A DNA stretch of 64,000 bases, from assembly GCF_002933815.1 (NCBI RefSeq), contig NZ_BEYR01000001.1, forward strand, positions 1,406,691-1,470,690, written 5' to 3'. The translations under genes were made by a program, and so were the position numbers. Each line of letters opens with the position of its first letter. The stretch's first letter is position 1. The DNA comes from Sphingobacterium sp. HMA12. Lineage in GTDB: Bacteria > Bacteroidota > Bacteroidia > Sphingobacteriales > Sphingobacteriaceae. The notes under the pieces were generated by a model. It ran no database searches and was not told the origin of the DNA. It was given only the letters and a program-made list of their open reading frames with translations. This document shows, in pieces, positions 8,843-17,171 of this stretch.

Positions 8843-9490
8843 ATGCGTAAAACTTATAAAGGAGAGAAGAACGATAAAGAACGTACCATGAACAAACTCA
8901 TTTTGTCTGTAGGCAAAGTGCTTAGAGATAAAGGGTACACAGGATTGACAATAGCCAATATTTCTAAAACTGCTGGTGTTGACAGGAAACTCATTTCCCT
9001 TTATTTTGGTTCAATTGACAATTTAGTGGAAACATACATCAGAAGTAAAGATTATTGGGTAGCTGCGACTCTCGGTGCTGTTGAATACTTTGGAACCGCA
9101 CCAAAAGAAGGATCAAAAGGTTTTTTGGAATCACTGTTATTAAACCAAATGGACAGTTTTCTTCAGAATACTGAAATGCAGAAAGCGGTTTTGTGGCAGA
9201 TAAGCGAGAAATCTAAGATTATGTCGCAGATTACCAGAGAACGTGAAAAGATGAGCGCTTTGTTTTTTGCATTTGCTGATCAGGAAATGGAGGGTAAGAA
9301 TGTGGATTTAAGAGCTATTAGCAGTATTTTAACCGCAGGAATTTATTATTTAGTGTTACATTCAATAAACACGGATAGTACTTTTTGCGAAATTGAATTA
9401 AATGAAGAAGGTTTAAACAGAATACGTAATGCGGTTAAAACAATTCTCTCCTGGGCATACGGAGAGCAGACAAAGCCAGCTTCATCCTGA
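8843..9490 (+). CDS. TetR family transcriptional regulator
   Basis: The N-terminal 60 residues form the TetR helix-turn-helix: TMNKLILSVGKVLRDKGYTG, then LTIANISKTAGVDRKLISLYFGSIDNLVETYI. The rest is a helical ligand-binding domain with no recognisable specificity. Total length (215 residues) is typical. It lies 85 bp downstream of the alpha-oxoamine synthase on the same strand with an inverted repeat in between, so it may regulate itself and that gene, perhaps in response to an acyl compound. That link is inferred from position. Confidence 0.85.
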   Translation: MRKTYKGEKNDKERTMNKLILSVGKVLRDKGYTGLTIANISKTAGVDRKLISLYFGSIDNLVETYIRSKDYWVAATLGAVEYFGTAPKEGSKGFLESLLLNQMDSFLQNTEMQKAVLWQISEKSKIMSQITREREKMSALFFAFADQEMEGKNVDLRAISSILTAGIYYLVLHSINTDSTFCEIELNEEGLNRIRNAVKTILSWAYGEQTKPASS

Positions 9491-9536
9491 TAACTAGCAA
9501 CCCATTAATATAAATTCATTTCTTAAATTGATCGTT

Positions 9537-9992
9537 ATGGCACAACAAAGCAAATTACTGCGAATGGACAATGTGGGCATCGTTGTAGAATCTCTAGACA
9601 AAGCCATTCTATTTTTTACGGAACTCGGCCTACAGCTTGAAGGGCGAAGTATAATTGAAGGTGATTGGGCAGGCCGGATTACTGGTGTCCATGCGCAATT
9701 AGTAGAAGTTGCTATGATGGTTACACCCGATGGACATAGTAGGCTGGAATTATCGAAATTTCTCACTCCTGCTGTGATATCTGACCATCGGACCGCCCCA
9801 GTGAATTCTTTAGGCTACTTAAGAGCAATGTTTACTGTTGACGATATTGACGAACTTTTAAGTAGACTTGTCAAACATGGAGCTCAACTTGTCGGAGAGC
9901 TTGTGCAGTACGAAAATGCTTATCGTCTTTGCTATATTCGTGGTGTGGAGGGACTACTCATAGGCTTGGCTCAGCCCGTTCATCAGCAATAA
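9537..9992 (+). CDS. VOC family (glyoxalase/bleomycin resistance-like) protein
   Basis: The 151-residue product from ATG 9537 has the paired beta-alpha-beta-beta-beta modules of vicinal oxygen chelate proteins: MDNVGIVVESLDKAILFFTELGL in the first and GYLRAMFTVDDIDELLSRLVKHGAQLVG in the second, ending IRGVEGLLIGLAQ. The metal ligands are not fully obvious, since the usual first histidine position (NVGIVV) is not a histidine. That makes a glyoxalase I activity unlikely, and a binding or unknown lyase role more likely. It is 46 bp downstream of the tetR gene and may share its transcript. Confidence 0.75.
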   Translation: MAQQSKLLRMDNVGIVVESLDKAILFFTELGLQLEGRSIIEGDWAGRITGVHAQLVEVAMMVTPDGHSRLELSKFLTPAVISDHRTAPVNSLGYLRAMFTVDDIDELLSRLVKHGAQLVGELVQYENAYRLCYIRGVEGLLIGLAQPVHQQ

Positions 9993-10274
9993 TCTGCGCA
10001 AGATTATTATTTATTCATACGTTCTATTTTTATATTTATCAGCAACTGACAGTCTGCATATAATCAGTTGTCCAGTTGTCACAAGCGAACCGCTCATTTT
10101 TCTTCTTCCATTGCTACTTTAGAACATGTCAATCTGTCAATTATCACATAGGGATCAGCTAATTACATTCCCTATTGTCACACAGAAATCAATATCTAAT
10201 TTAAGAAGCCATTCGTTTTCTCTCCAGGCATTTTTGGCATATCTTTCGCCAGCATAGATTTAAACAATTCAAAC

Positions 10275-11459
10275 ATGGCAAAGAGACTGTTGCTCATATT
10301 CCTGATATTTATACTTGGTGATATTTATTTTTTTCAAGCATTTACTACTGTTTTTCATACTGCATTTTTACACAAGGCATATTGGTATATAGATTTATTA
10401 TTGCTCATCGGAGTCTTAACGCTGATTTTTCTCCGACGGCAGGGTAAAGATATTCAGCGGCAAGCAGGCAATTTAATCACTTCTTTTTTAATTGTGTATA
10501 TACCGAAACTGGTTGCCTTGCCAATTTTATTGACTGAAGATTTACTGCGTATAGTACAGGGCTTTCCGCCGAGAAACATATATCTAAGCGAGTTCGTTCT
10601 TATATGTGCCGCGCTGATCGTATTTGTTATCGCTTTCGGCCTCACAAGGGGAAGGCATTTTTACCGGGTTAAAAAAGAAATCTTAAGTTTTCCAGATCTG
10701 CCAGATGCATTCGACGGATTTAAAATCACACAAATTTCAGATATTCATTCTGGTAGCTTATCCGACGTTGATGGAGTGCGGAGGGGGATAGCCTTAGCAA
10801 ACGCACAAAATAGTGACGTCTTATTGTTTACAGGAGATCTCGTTAATAACAAGGCTGCCGAAATGGAAAAATGGATTTCAGACTTTACACTTTTAAAGGC
10901 ACCGTTTGGTAAATTTTCGGTGCTTGGGAATCATGATTACGGGGATTATACACAATGGGATAATGCTGATTTGAAGGCATCCAACCTCCACAGATTAAAA
11001 GAAATTCATCAAGAAATGGGATTTAAACTCTTGCTGAATGAATCTATCAAAATTAATAAAAAGGGAGCAAGCATCGCATTGATCGGTGTGGAAAATTGGG
11101 GCAAGGGTGGTTTTCATCAATATGGGGACCTTAGTAAGGCAACAGCTGATTTATCAGCTGATTCCTTTAAAATATTGATGTCACATGATCCTTCACATTG
11201 GGATCGGGTCACCTTGGCGCATGATAAACATGTGCATCTGACGCTTGCGGGACATACACATGGCATGCAATTTGGAATAGAGCTCTTCGGGCTTAAATGG
11301 AGTCCTATCCAATATTTTTACGAACAGTGGGCCGGATTATATCAAAAACAGGGTAAGTACCTGTATGTTAACCGTGGTTTTGGTTTTCACGGGCTAAAGG
11401 GTAGAATAGGCGTGTGGCCAGAGATCACGGTCATTACACTTAAAAGGTCTGTTTCTTAG
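10275..11459 (+). CDS. Membrane-anchored metallophosphoesterase
   Basis: The N-terminal 130 residues contain four hydrophobic helices. A calcineurin-like domain follows, with all metal-binding motifs in order: QISDIHSGS (Asp156, His158), TGDLVNN, GNHDYGDY, MSHDPSHWD and LAGHTHGMQFG. This arrangement is that of YaeI-like inner-membrane phosphoesterases; the catalytic domain probably faces the cytoplasm or periplasm near the membrane. The substrate is unknown; YaeI-type enzymes can cleave phosphodiesters, and UDP-diacylglucosamine hydrolases (LpxG-like) are distant relatives. It stands alone, with 280 bp of unremarkable spacer upstream. Confidence 0.85.
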   Translation: MAKRLLLIFLIFILGDIYFFQAFTTVFHTAFLHKAYWYIDLLLLIGVLTLIFLRRQGKDIQRQAGNLITSFLIVYIPKLVALPILLTEDLLRIVQGFPPRNIYLSEFVLICAALIVFVIAFGLTRGRHFYRVKKEILSFPDLPDAFDGFKITQISDIHSGSLSDVDGVRRGIALANAQNSDVLLFTGDLVNNKAAEMEKWISDFTLLKAPFGKFSVLGNHDYGDYTQWDNADLKASNLHRLKEIHQEMGFKLLLNESIKINKKGASIALIGVENWGKGGFHQYGDLSKATADLSADSFKILMSHDPSHWDRVTLAHDKHVHLTLAGHTHGMQFGIELFGLKWSPIQYFYEQWAGLYQKQGKYLYVNRGFGFHGLKGRIGVWPEITVITLKRSVS

Positions 11460-11776
11460 TTTTTATCTGACTAGTCCGAATGCCTAAAATAACTAGTACC
11501 TCCTTTGACTACCTCCATTTATATCATTCTGAATTGATTGTAATCTACACTTTTTTTTGTTTAAAAAATTAATTTTGTTATATTTAGATAGCTTAGCTCG
11601 GCAATATAGGCTGCCAGGTACACGCTAGTAATGATAACCAATTACATCTAACAGAAAGAAATTTCCTGTGCTTGACATAATATAAATGAAAGTCGTTAAG
11701 AAGATTGTTATACAGATCCTTGGACGGACGAGTTCGATAGTTAATTAGATTTAAAACCAATTATTTAATTTGAGAT
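11460..11776. other. glgC upstream region with candidate promoter
   Basis: The gap holds a promoter-like pair TTTG (11556-11559), 19 bp, TATATTTA (11579-11586), one mismatch from the TAnnTTTG consensus. It would give a leader of about 180 nt before glgC. The leader shows only weak stems and no recognised riboswitch. Confidence 0.4.
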
Positions 11777-13048
11777 ATGGTACACAAAGTAGTTTCCCTT
11801 ATTTTGGGAGGGGGTCGAGGATCGCGACTTTATCCACTAACACAACAGCGTTCTAAGCCAGCTGTTCCGATTGCGGGGAAGTATCGTTTGGTAGATATTC
11901 CTATTTCGAATTGTTTAAATTCTGGATATAATAAGATATTTGTTTTGACGCAGTTCAATTCGGCATCTTTAAACACACACATTAAAAATTCGTACAATTT
12001 TAGCATTTTTAGTAAGGGGTTTGTAGACATACTGGCCGCTGAGCAAACGAACGAGGGTGACCGATGGTTCCAAGGAACGGCTGACGCTGTAAGGCGTACA
12101 TATAAACATTTGCTGAATGTCGATTATGATTATGTCCTTGTCCTGTCCGGGGATCAGCTCTACCAAATGGACTACGCCGCTCTAGTCGACTTTCATGTAC
12201 AGAATGGCGGACATATTACAATTGCAACTATTCCTGTCAATGTCAATGATGCCACAGGCTTTGGTATCCTCAAGGCTAATGAGGCAAATGTCATCACCGC
12301 CTTCACAGAAAAACCAAATAAGAAGGAAGTATTGGACTGGTCCTCGGAAGTATCCAACGAAATGTCGCTATCGGGCCGAAATTATCTGGCTTCCATGGGA
12401 ATTTATGTTTTTTCGAAAGGAGTTTTGCTCAATCTTCTTTTAGCCAATCCGGGTATGGATTTTGGGAAGGAAATATTACCAGATGCAATCAATAAATACA
12501 AAGTGCTAAGTTATCAGTTTGACGGGTATTGGACAGACATCGGAACCATAAAGTCATTTTTTGATGCCAATATTGGATTGACTGCAGATGTTCCTGATTT
12601 CAATTTATTTGATGAAACCGTATTTACACGGGCACGCATGCTACCGCCGTCAAAAATTTCGGGAACGACCCTCAACAATACTGTTGTTGCCGACGGCTGT
12701 ATTCTTAATGGTGATAAACTCGAACGTTCAGTGATCGGGATCCGTTCCCGTATCGGGGAGGGAACCGTAATTAAATCGACTTATATGATGGGTTCCGATT
12801 ATTATGAACAACTTGAGGAAGTGATTGAATTGGGTAATACACAAAAACCACCACCAGTAGGGGTCGGGGAACGTTGTTATATAGAAAATGCAATATTAGA
12901 TAAAAACTGTAGGATCGGAAATGACGTCCGAATAAAAGGAGGTCCGCATTTAGCGGATGGGGACTTTCAGACACACAGCATCTGCGACGGCATTGTTGTT
13001 GTAAAGAAAAATGCAGTTATTTCGAATGGTGTAAGCATCGGATGCTGA
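11777..13048 (+). CDS. glgC: Glucose-1-phosphate adenylyltransferase
   Basis: The enzyme makes ADP-glucose from glucose 1-phosphate and ATP for glycogen synthesis. The N-terminal nucleotidyltransferase signature GGGRGSRLYPLTQQRSKPAVPIAGKYRLVDI (residues 11-41, quoted in part as family signature) includes the GGxGxRLxPLT loop and the SKPAVP phosphate-binding motif. GDQLYQMDY, FTEKPNKKE and YWTDIGTIKSFFDANIGL are also family-typical. The C-terminal third is a left-handed beta-helix (VADGCILNGDKLERSVIGIRS region) that carries allosteric control in this family. At 423 residues it is full length. No glg synthase or branching gene is adjacent. Confidence 0.93.
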   Translation: MVHKVVSLILGGGRGSRLYPLTQQRSKPAVPIAGKYRLVDIPISNCLNSGYNKIFVLTQFNSASLNTHIKNSYNFSIFSKGFVDILAAEQTNEGDRWFQGTADAVRRTYKHLLNVDYDYVLVLSGDQLYQMDYAALVDFHVQNGGHITIATIPVNVNDATGFGILKANEANVITAFTEKPNKKEVLDWSSEVSNEMSLSGRNYLASMGIYVFSKGVLLNLLLANPGMDFGKEILPDAINKYKVLSYQFDGYWTDIGTIKSFFDANIGLTADVPDFNLFDETVFTRARMLPPSKISGTTLNNTVVADGCILNGDKLERSVIGIRSRIGEGTVIKSTYMMGSDYYEQLEEVIELGNTQKPPPVGVGERCYIENAILDKNCRIGNDVRIKGGPHLADGDFQTHSICDGIVVVKKNAVISNGVSIGC

Positions 13049-13091
13049 ATAGATGGTTACATTCACACGATTTATCCTTCGAAGTGCACAT

Positions 13092-13124
13092 AAAGGACTA
13101 GGGGCAATATGCGCCTGGTCTTTT
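13092..13124 (+). terminator. glgC terminator
   Basis: An imperfect GC-rich hairpin (AAAGGAC..GGGGC, loop AATAT, GCGCC..GGTCTTT) is followed by TTTTATT, 44 bp after the glgC stop. It has one bulge and one G-G mismatch. Confidence 0.65.
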
Positions 13125-13160
13125 ATTGACTGACCTAAAGAATCAGATACGTATTGATAT

Positions 13161-13250
13161 TTATACAATTCTTGCGCATGTTGTCATTAGTACTACTGCA
13201 CATAATACAAGTAGGACAATAACTGTCGTAGTATAGGGTGTTCTTCTCAT
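13161..13250 (-). CDS. Candidate 29-residue single-helix membrane protein
   Basis: On the minus strand an ATG at 13250 opens a 29-codon frame: two arginines near the N-terminus (MRRTPYTTT), then a continuous hydrophobic stretch (VIVLLVLCAVVLM) and a short tail ending CARIV. This is the layout of a small inner-membrane protein or of a lipoprotein-like peptide. A perfect TATATTTG box lies upstream at 13321-13314 on the same strand. No homologue is recalled, and chance cannot be excluded for so short a frame. Confidence 0.35.
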   Translation of the reverse strand: MRRTPYTTTVIVLLVLCAVVLMTTCARIV

Positions 13251-13313
13251 AATCTTTTTTTTATTTATTACTTATAAATTTTATTTGGCAAAAGTCATGC
13301 CCAGTTATAAAAC

Positions 13314-13354
13314 CAAATATATCAATAGCCAAAACTGTAGTTTTAAAACTACAG
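13314..13354 (-). promoter_or_regulatory. Promoter box plus 20-bp perfect palindrome
   Basis: On the minus strand TATATTTG (13321-13314) matches the -7 consensus. Starting 13 bp upstream of it lies CTGTAGTTTTAAAACTACAG (13335-13354), a perfect palindrome with no spacer. It would cover the region from about -20 to -40, where a repressor or an activator would act, in front of the small ORF ending at 13161. Confidence 0.4.
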
Positions 13355-13384
13355 ATCCTTGATTTTGTTAGTCTTGTAAAAAAT

Positions 13385-13470
13385 TAGATTGCTAGTTAGG
13401 CAAACACTGCAACTTAAAAAAAGTTTTTGCTGCGCTTTTTCCAGATTAAGTTGCCTAGCTATTTAATCTA
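13385..13470. repeat. 86-nt imperfect inverted repeat
   Basis: Outer arms TAGATT (13385-13390)/AATCTA (13465-13470) and TAGGCAA (13397-13403)/TTGCCTA (13451-13457) enclose an inner hairpin AACTT (13411-13415)/AAGTT (13421-13425). The unit could fold as one long stem-loop. Only one copy was seen here, and it has no target-site duplication that I can identify. Confidence 0.4.
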
Positions 13471-13502
13471 TTACAAGTTGGCAAATCACAGAAATTATCG
13501 TT

Positions 13503-13948
13503 ATGTATCCTTTAATGATCTTTTTACTCTGTTTTGGATTGTAAAGGAGATCGAATAATCAAAGTTTAAAAACGAGATCTATGGATTTAAATTGACAGAA
13601 GTCAACGCATTCGAAGACCCGGAAACAGGCTCCTATGCCACCGCAAATTACGTAAAAGGGAAGCAGACCATTTATTTGATGGTAACAGATGGAACAGGTC
13701 CCGGATCAGAGCAAATAAAAGGTAATTTACTGAACTATTTAGAACTAAAAGAATTCCAGACGCCGGAAGACAAAGCAACAGTTAAAAGTTATAAAGGCTG
13801 GTTGACTTCATTCGACTGGAGTATGTCAGAAAGTGACGAGTTGACGAGTATTCAATATTTAGAGAGCAATCGCTATGCTGTTGTTTCTTCAGTAAACAAG
13901 GTTTCGATAGAGGAATTAGATTTTTTTTTGAACAGCTTTAGCTTATAA
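13503..13948 (+). pseudogene. Decayed small lipoprotein gene
   Basis: The readable C-terminal part (from about 13559, EIYGFKLTEVNAFEDPETG to the stop at 13948) has no good start: the only initiation codon is a TTG at 13592 in the middle of what looks like continuous coding sequence. Upstream, ATG 13503 opens a signal-peptide-like stretch MYPLMIFLLCFGL in another frame that stops at once, and the third frame reads CKGD, a typical text just after a lipobox cysteine. The three pieces read in frames 0, +1 and +2, as expected for a lipoprotein gene broken by two small indels. The family is unknown. Confidence 0.5.
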
Positions 13949-14224
13949 CTGAAACATGTATCGCTTTAACTAAGTTAATAACAAACTGAAGTCCTTATGT
14001 TTATATTTTTAAACTAGTCGCTATCACAGAAAGTGAGCTTACATGTATGAACGCATACTTTATTGTCCGAAAATAGAAAATTTTCAGTTAAATCGGTAAT
14101 ACAAAAATTTATCGGTTTTTTATTGTATTATTTCTTATTTTCGGCACAATATTGATCATCGAAACGGTTGATGAATTTTAATTTTTCGTTGAGCGGAATA
14201 ATGATTTTACTTGAATAAAATGTG

Positions 14225-15751
14225 ATGTTTATGCAAAAAAACAACCTAAAGATAACTCATTTCGTCTTATTGATGAGTGTTCTTAATTTTATATTCTTTC
14301 ATCTCCCGTTTTTTACCTTCGTTTTTAATAATGCTGACTATAAGAGTTTAAATGGCTTTGTTTTAATTCTAAGCCTCGTGATATTAATGTTGGTTTTAAA
14401 TGCTTTTGTCCTTTATTTGTTGTTTTTTCTATCGCGCTTTGTGGGCAAGGCTCTATTGGTTTTCTTTTTTATTGGCAATGCAATCGCTGTTTACTTTATC
14501 AACACCTATAGCGTTATTATCGATGAAACAATGGTTGGAAATATTCTCAACACCAATTATTCGGAGTCGAGTAGTTTCTTTTCCTTTAAATTGATTTTAT
14601 ATGTTGTTCTATTAGGTATCCTACCCAGTATTTACATTATCAAAGTAAAAATAATCAATGTAAAACTAAAGCGGTTTTTAATTACATCATCGCTTAGTTT
14701 GTTATTTATTGTTATATTGATATTTGCGAATGCAAGTAATTGGTTATGGATAGATAAAAATTCAAAGACATTAGGAGGGCTCGCAATGCCTTGGTCTTAC
14801 ACCGTAAACTTCACGCGTTTTTATATTCATCAACAGCAAGAGAATAAAAAAGAAATTCTCCTCCCTGATGCTAAAATCATGGACAACAAAAAATCTGTTG
14901 TTGTGTTGGTAATAGGTGAATCTGCCCGAAGTCAGAACTTTTCATTGTATGGGTACCAGAAAAACACCAATCCTTTACTATCCAAAGTTCCTAACTTATA
15001 TCATTTTGACGCTACCTCTTGCTCTACTTATACAACTGCGGGCGTAAAATGTATTTTAGAACATAAAAATAGCAGTGACTTATATGAAATTCTGCCAAAT
15101 TATTTATTCAGAAACAATGTGGATGTGATCTGGCGGACATCCAACTGGGGAGAGCCTCCAGTTCACATCAAAGACTATAAAAAGGCGGAGCAATTGGCAC
15201 CAAACTGCAAAGGAGAGGGCTGTAATTACGATGAGGTTCTTCTGGCTGGGTTAAAAGAACAGATTGTTGCCAGCAAAAAAGATAAAATATTTATTGTATT
15301 GCATACAAGTACCAGCCATGGGCCTACGTACAGTAAGAAATATCCTGCTCAATTTGAAACCTTTAAACCTGTCTGCAATAGTGTTGAACTGGGCAAATGC
15401 TCCAAAGATGAGCTTATCAATGCTTACGACAATACAATTGTCTACACCGATTATATTTTAAATCGTCTGATTGATGATTTAAAGGAATTGAAGGAATATG
15501 ATAGTGCCATGCTCTTTGTTTCCGATCATGGCGAATCATTAGGTGAAAATAATCTTTATATGCATGGGCTACCAATGAGTATTGCACCTAAAGAACAATA
15601 TGATATTCCATTTATCGTATGGGTATCTAATTCATCAAAAGAGCTAAAGCAAAATAAACTACTGACACAGAACCATGTATTCCATAGTGTTCTGAAATTC
15701 TTAAATATTCAAAGCCCTATTTATGATGAAAGTAAGGATATTTTTAAATAA
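14225..15751 (+). CDS. eptA: EptA/MCR-like phosphoethanolamine transferase
   Basis: Five N-terminal membrane helices (to about residue 170) precede a periplasmic sulfatase-fold domain. Zinc and catalytic residues are visible: Glu near 232 in VVLVIGESARSQNFSLYGY, the nucleophile Thr near 270 in CSTYTTAGVKC, His in HTSTSHGPTY, Asp-His near 434 in FVSDHGESLGEN, and YMHGLP. Three disulfide pairs of the MCR/EptA family are present (C..TTAGVKC, CKGEGC, CNSVELGKC). The family moves phosphoethanolamine from phosphatidylethanolamine to lipid A, giving polymyxin tolerance. In a sphingolipid-rich host the acceptor might differ. The GTG at 14222 and ATG 14231 are alternative starts. Confidence 0.88.
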   Translation: MFMQKNNLKITHFVLLMSVLNFIFFHLPFFTFVFNNADYKSLNGFVLILSLVILMLVLNAFVLYLLFFLSRFVGKALLVFFFIGNAIAVYFINTYSVIIDETMVGNILNTNYSESSSFFSFKLILYVVLLGILPSIYIIKVKIINVKLKRFLITSSLSLLFIVILIFANASNWLWIDKNSKTLGGLAMPWSYTVNFTRFYIHQQQENKKEILLPDAKIMDNKKSVVVLVIGESARSQNFSLYGYQKNTNPLLSKVPNLYHFDATSCSTYTTAGVKCILEHKNSSDLYEILPNYLFRNNVDVIWRTSNWGEPPVHIKDYKKAEQLAPNCKGEGCNYDEVLLAGLKEQIVASKKDKIFIVLHTSTSHGPTYSKKYPAQFETFKPVCNSVELGKCSKDELINAYDNTIVYTDYILNRLIDDLKELKEYDSAMLFVSDHGESLGENNLYMHGLPMSIAPKEQYDIPFIVWVSNSSKELKQNKLLTQNHVFHSVLKFLNIQSPIYDESKDIFK

Positions 15752-15849
15752 CATCCTGTTATCATGAATATTCATGGCTTTTGAGCCGCATTTTTTTTGT
15801 CAAAGGTATTGAGAAAACTTTAAGTTGGACCAGCTAACACTTGGTTTTG

Positions 15850-16401
15850 TTAACGGCTTTTTGGTTTATAATAAATGATTATTGCCCCACCATTAAAAGT
15901 TTTTGTTTTCACGCGATTGAGCACTATCCTTTGGCTTAGATGCTTAAACAGTGGTAAACCACTTCCAACTATTATAGGATGGATGCAAATTTGATACTCA
16001 TCTATCAGATCGCAATTTGTTAAAGATACGATTAAACTCGGGCTACCCACCAAAATATCCTTACCAGATTGTTGTTTTAGCGCCGTAACTTCATCAAACA
16101 TATTTCGGTGCGCTAATCTAGCGCTACTCCAATCCAGTTTATTAAGGGTTCTGGAAAACACGATTTTCGATATTCTGTCCATAGCATGGGCAAATTCATC
16201 CATGGATCTAGAGCCACTAGGTTTTGTTAAAAATGGACGCCAATACTCCATAAGCTGATAGGTTATCCGGCCATAGAGTATGGTATCGGCTTCAGACAGC
16301 AAGGTGGTATAATGCCAATGAATTTCATCATCTGCAACCATCGAATTGTGGTCGCAAAAACCATCCAAGCTCATATTAATTGCCGCAATTACTTTTCTCA
16401 T
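15850..16401 (-). CDS. Dihydrofolate reductase-like (RibD C-terminal domain) protein
   Basis: The protein of 183 residues begins MRKVIAAINMSLDGFCDH, the typical start of the YyaP/YwjB branch of RibD-C/DHFR-like reductases, and continues with DTILYGRITYQLMEYW, KIVFSRTLNKLDWSSARL, GKDILVGSPSLIVSL and HPIIVGSGLPLF. These are NADPH-binding fold elements. The substrate in this branch is unknown; it is not a RibD deaminase because that domain is absent. It stands alone. The family call is firm. Confidence 0.8.
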   Translation of the reverse strand: MRKVIAAINMSLDGFCDHNSMVADDEIHWHYTTLLSEADTILYGRITYQLMEYWRPFLTKPSGSRSMDEFAHAMDRISKIVFSRTLNKLDWSSARLAHRNMFDEVTALKQQSGKDILVGSPSLIVSLTNCDLIDEYQICIHPIIVGSGLPLFKHLSQRIVLNRVKTKTFNGGAIIIYYKPKSR

Positions 16402-16460
16402 ATCTTGCTTACATCGGTGTACAACTTGAATCTACGAAATAAAGCGCGAAACAGAGTATG

Positions 16461-17045
16461 CTATTCGTCTATAATTGTAAGATTGCTAGCAACTTCAAAT
16501 GTTGCCACATGGTAATCATCAGCAAAAAACAAGCCATTGATATAATGCTGAATAGGATAGAAGAGGTCCAGCGGGATGCCGTTGTAGAAAGTTTTAAAGT
16601 CATTTGGAATAGAATAAGACTGACTGTATTTTCCTTTTCCAAGACTAATACCGCCAATTTTTTTCAGGTAACCCGTAATTCTGTGTTGATAGGAATTTGA
16701 GAACTTTTCACTTGTCTCCACAAAATAGTCCTCAATATAAAAATTTCTAATATCTTTCAGCTTGATCGGAGAGGTTTTATCGGGTTTTATCCGACGGGAA
16801 TAGGATATATCCGTTAAAATGCAGCTCGCTTTCTGAACTGTAGAAACATCAATAAAGTAATCACCATCAACCAACAGATGTTTACTATCCTTATAGATTC
16901 CCAGGATCATCTCATTAATTTCCCTGTCGGAATAGTCCATTATATTTGAAGATCTTCCAAACTTTTCGAATTGCAGGCCACTATCTTTAACATTTTTCCT
17001 GATTTTATTTAGCTCATATTGCTGAAAAGTTCTTATTTTTTCCAT
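16461..17045 (-). CDS. Hypothetical soluble protein
   Basis: This 194-residue frame has no signal peptide, no membrane helix and no motif that I recognise. It is charged and aromatic (MEKIRTFQQYELNKIRKNVKD; later YLKKIGGISLGKGKYSQSY and FYPIQHYINGLFFADDYHVATFEV). Codon use and amino acid composition look like real coding sequence for this AT-rich genome. It is next to a stretch with two pseudogenes, so it might be strain-specific. No function can be offered. Confidence 0.55.
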   Translation of the reverse strand: MEKIRTFQQYELNKIRKNVKDSGLQFEKFGRSSNIMDYSDREINEMILGIYKDSKHLLVDGDYFIDVSTVQKASCILTDISYSRRIKPDKTSPIKLKDIRNFYIEDYFVETSEKFSNSYQHRITGYLKKIGGISLGKGKYSQSYSIPNDFKTFYNGIPLDLFYPIQHYINGLFFADDYHVATFEVASNLTIIDE

Positions 17046-17171
17046 TTCTGTTGCTCATTATATTTGGCACGTTAAAGATAATTTTAAAACTTCGCTTTCA
17101 GTCTCTTTATCAGTATCTAATTGCAATTTGAATCGAATCTAATTTAACACTAAGATAATTTTTTGTGAACA

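Noticed and set aside
14225..15751. Mobile mcr gene
   Set aside because: The protein is in the EptA/MCR family, but no insertion sequence or plasmid gene flanks it; it is most simply a chromosomal family member.
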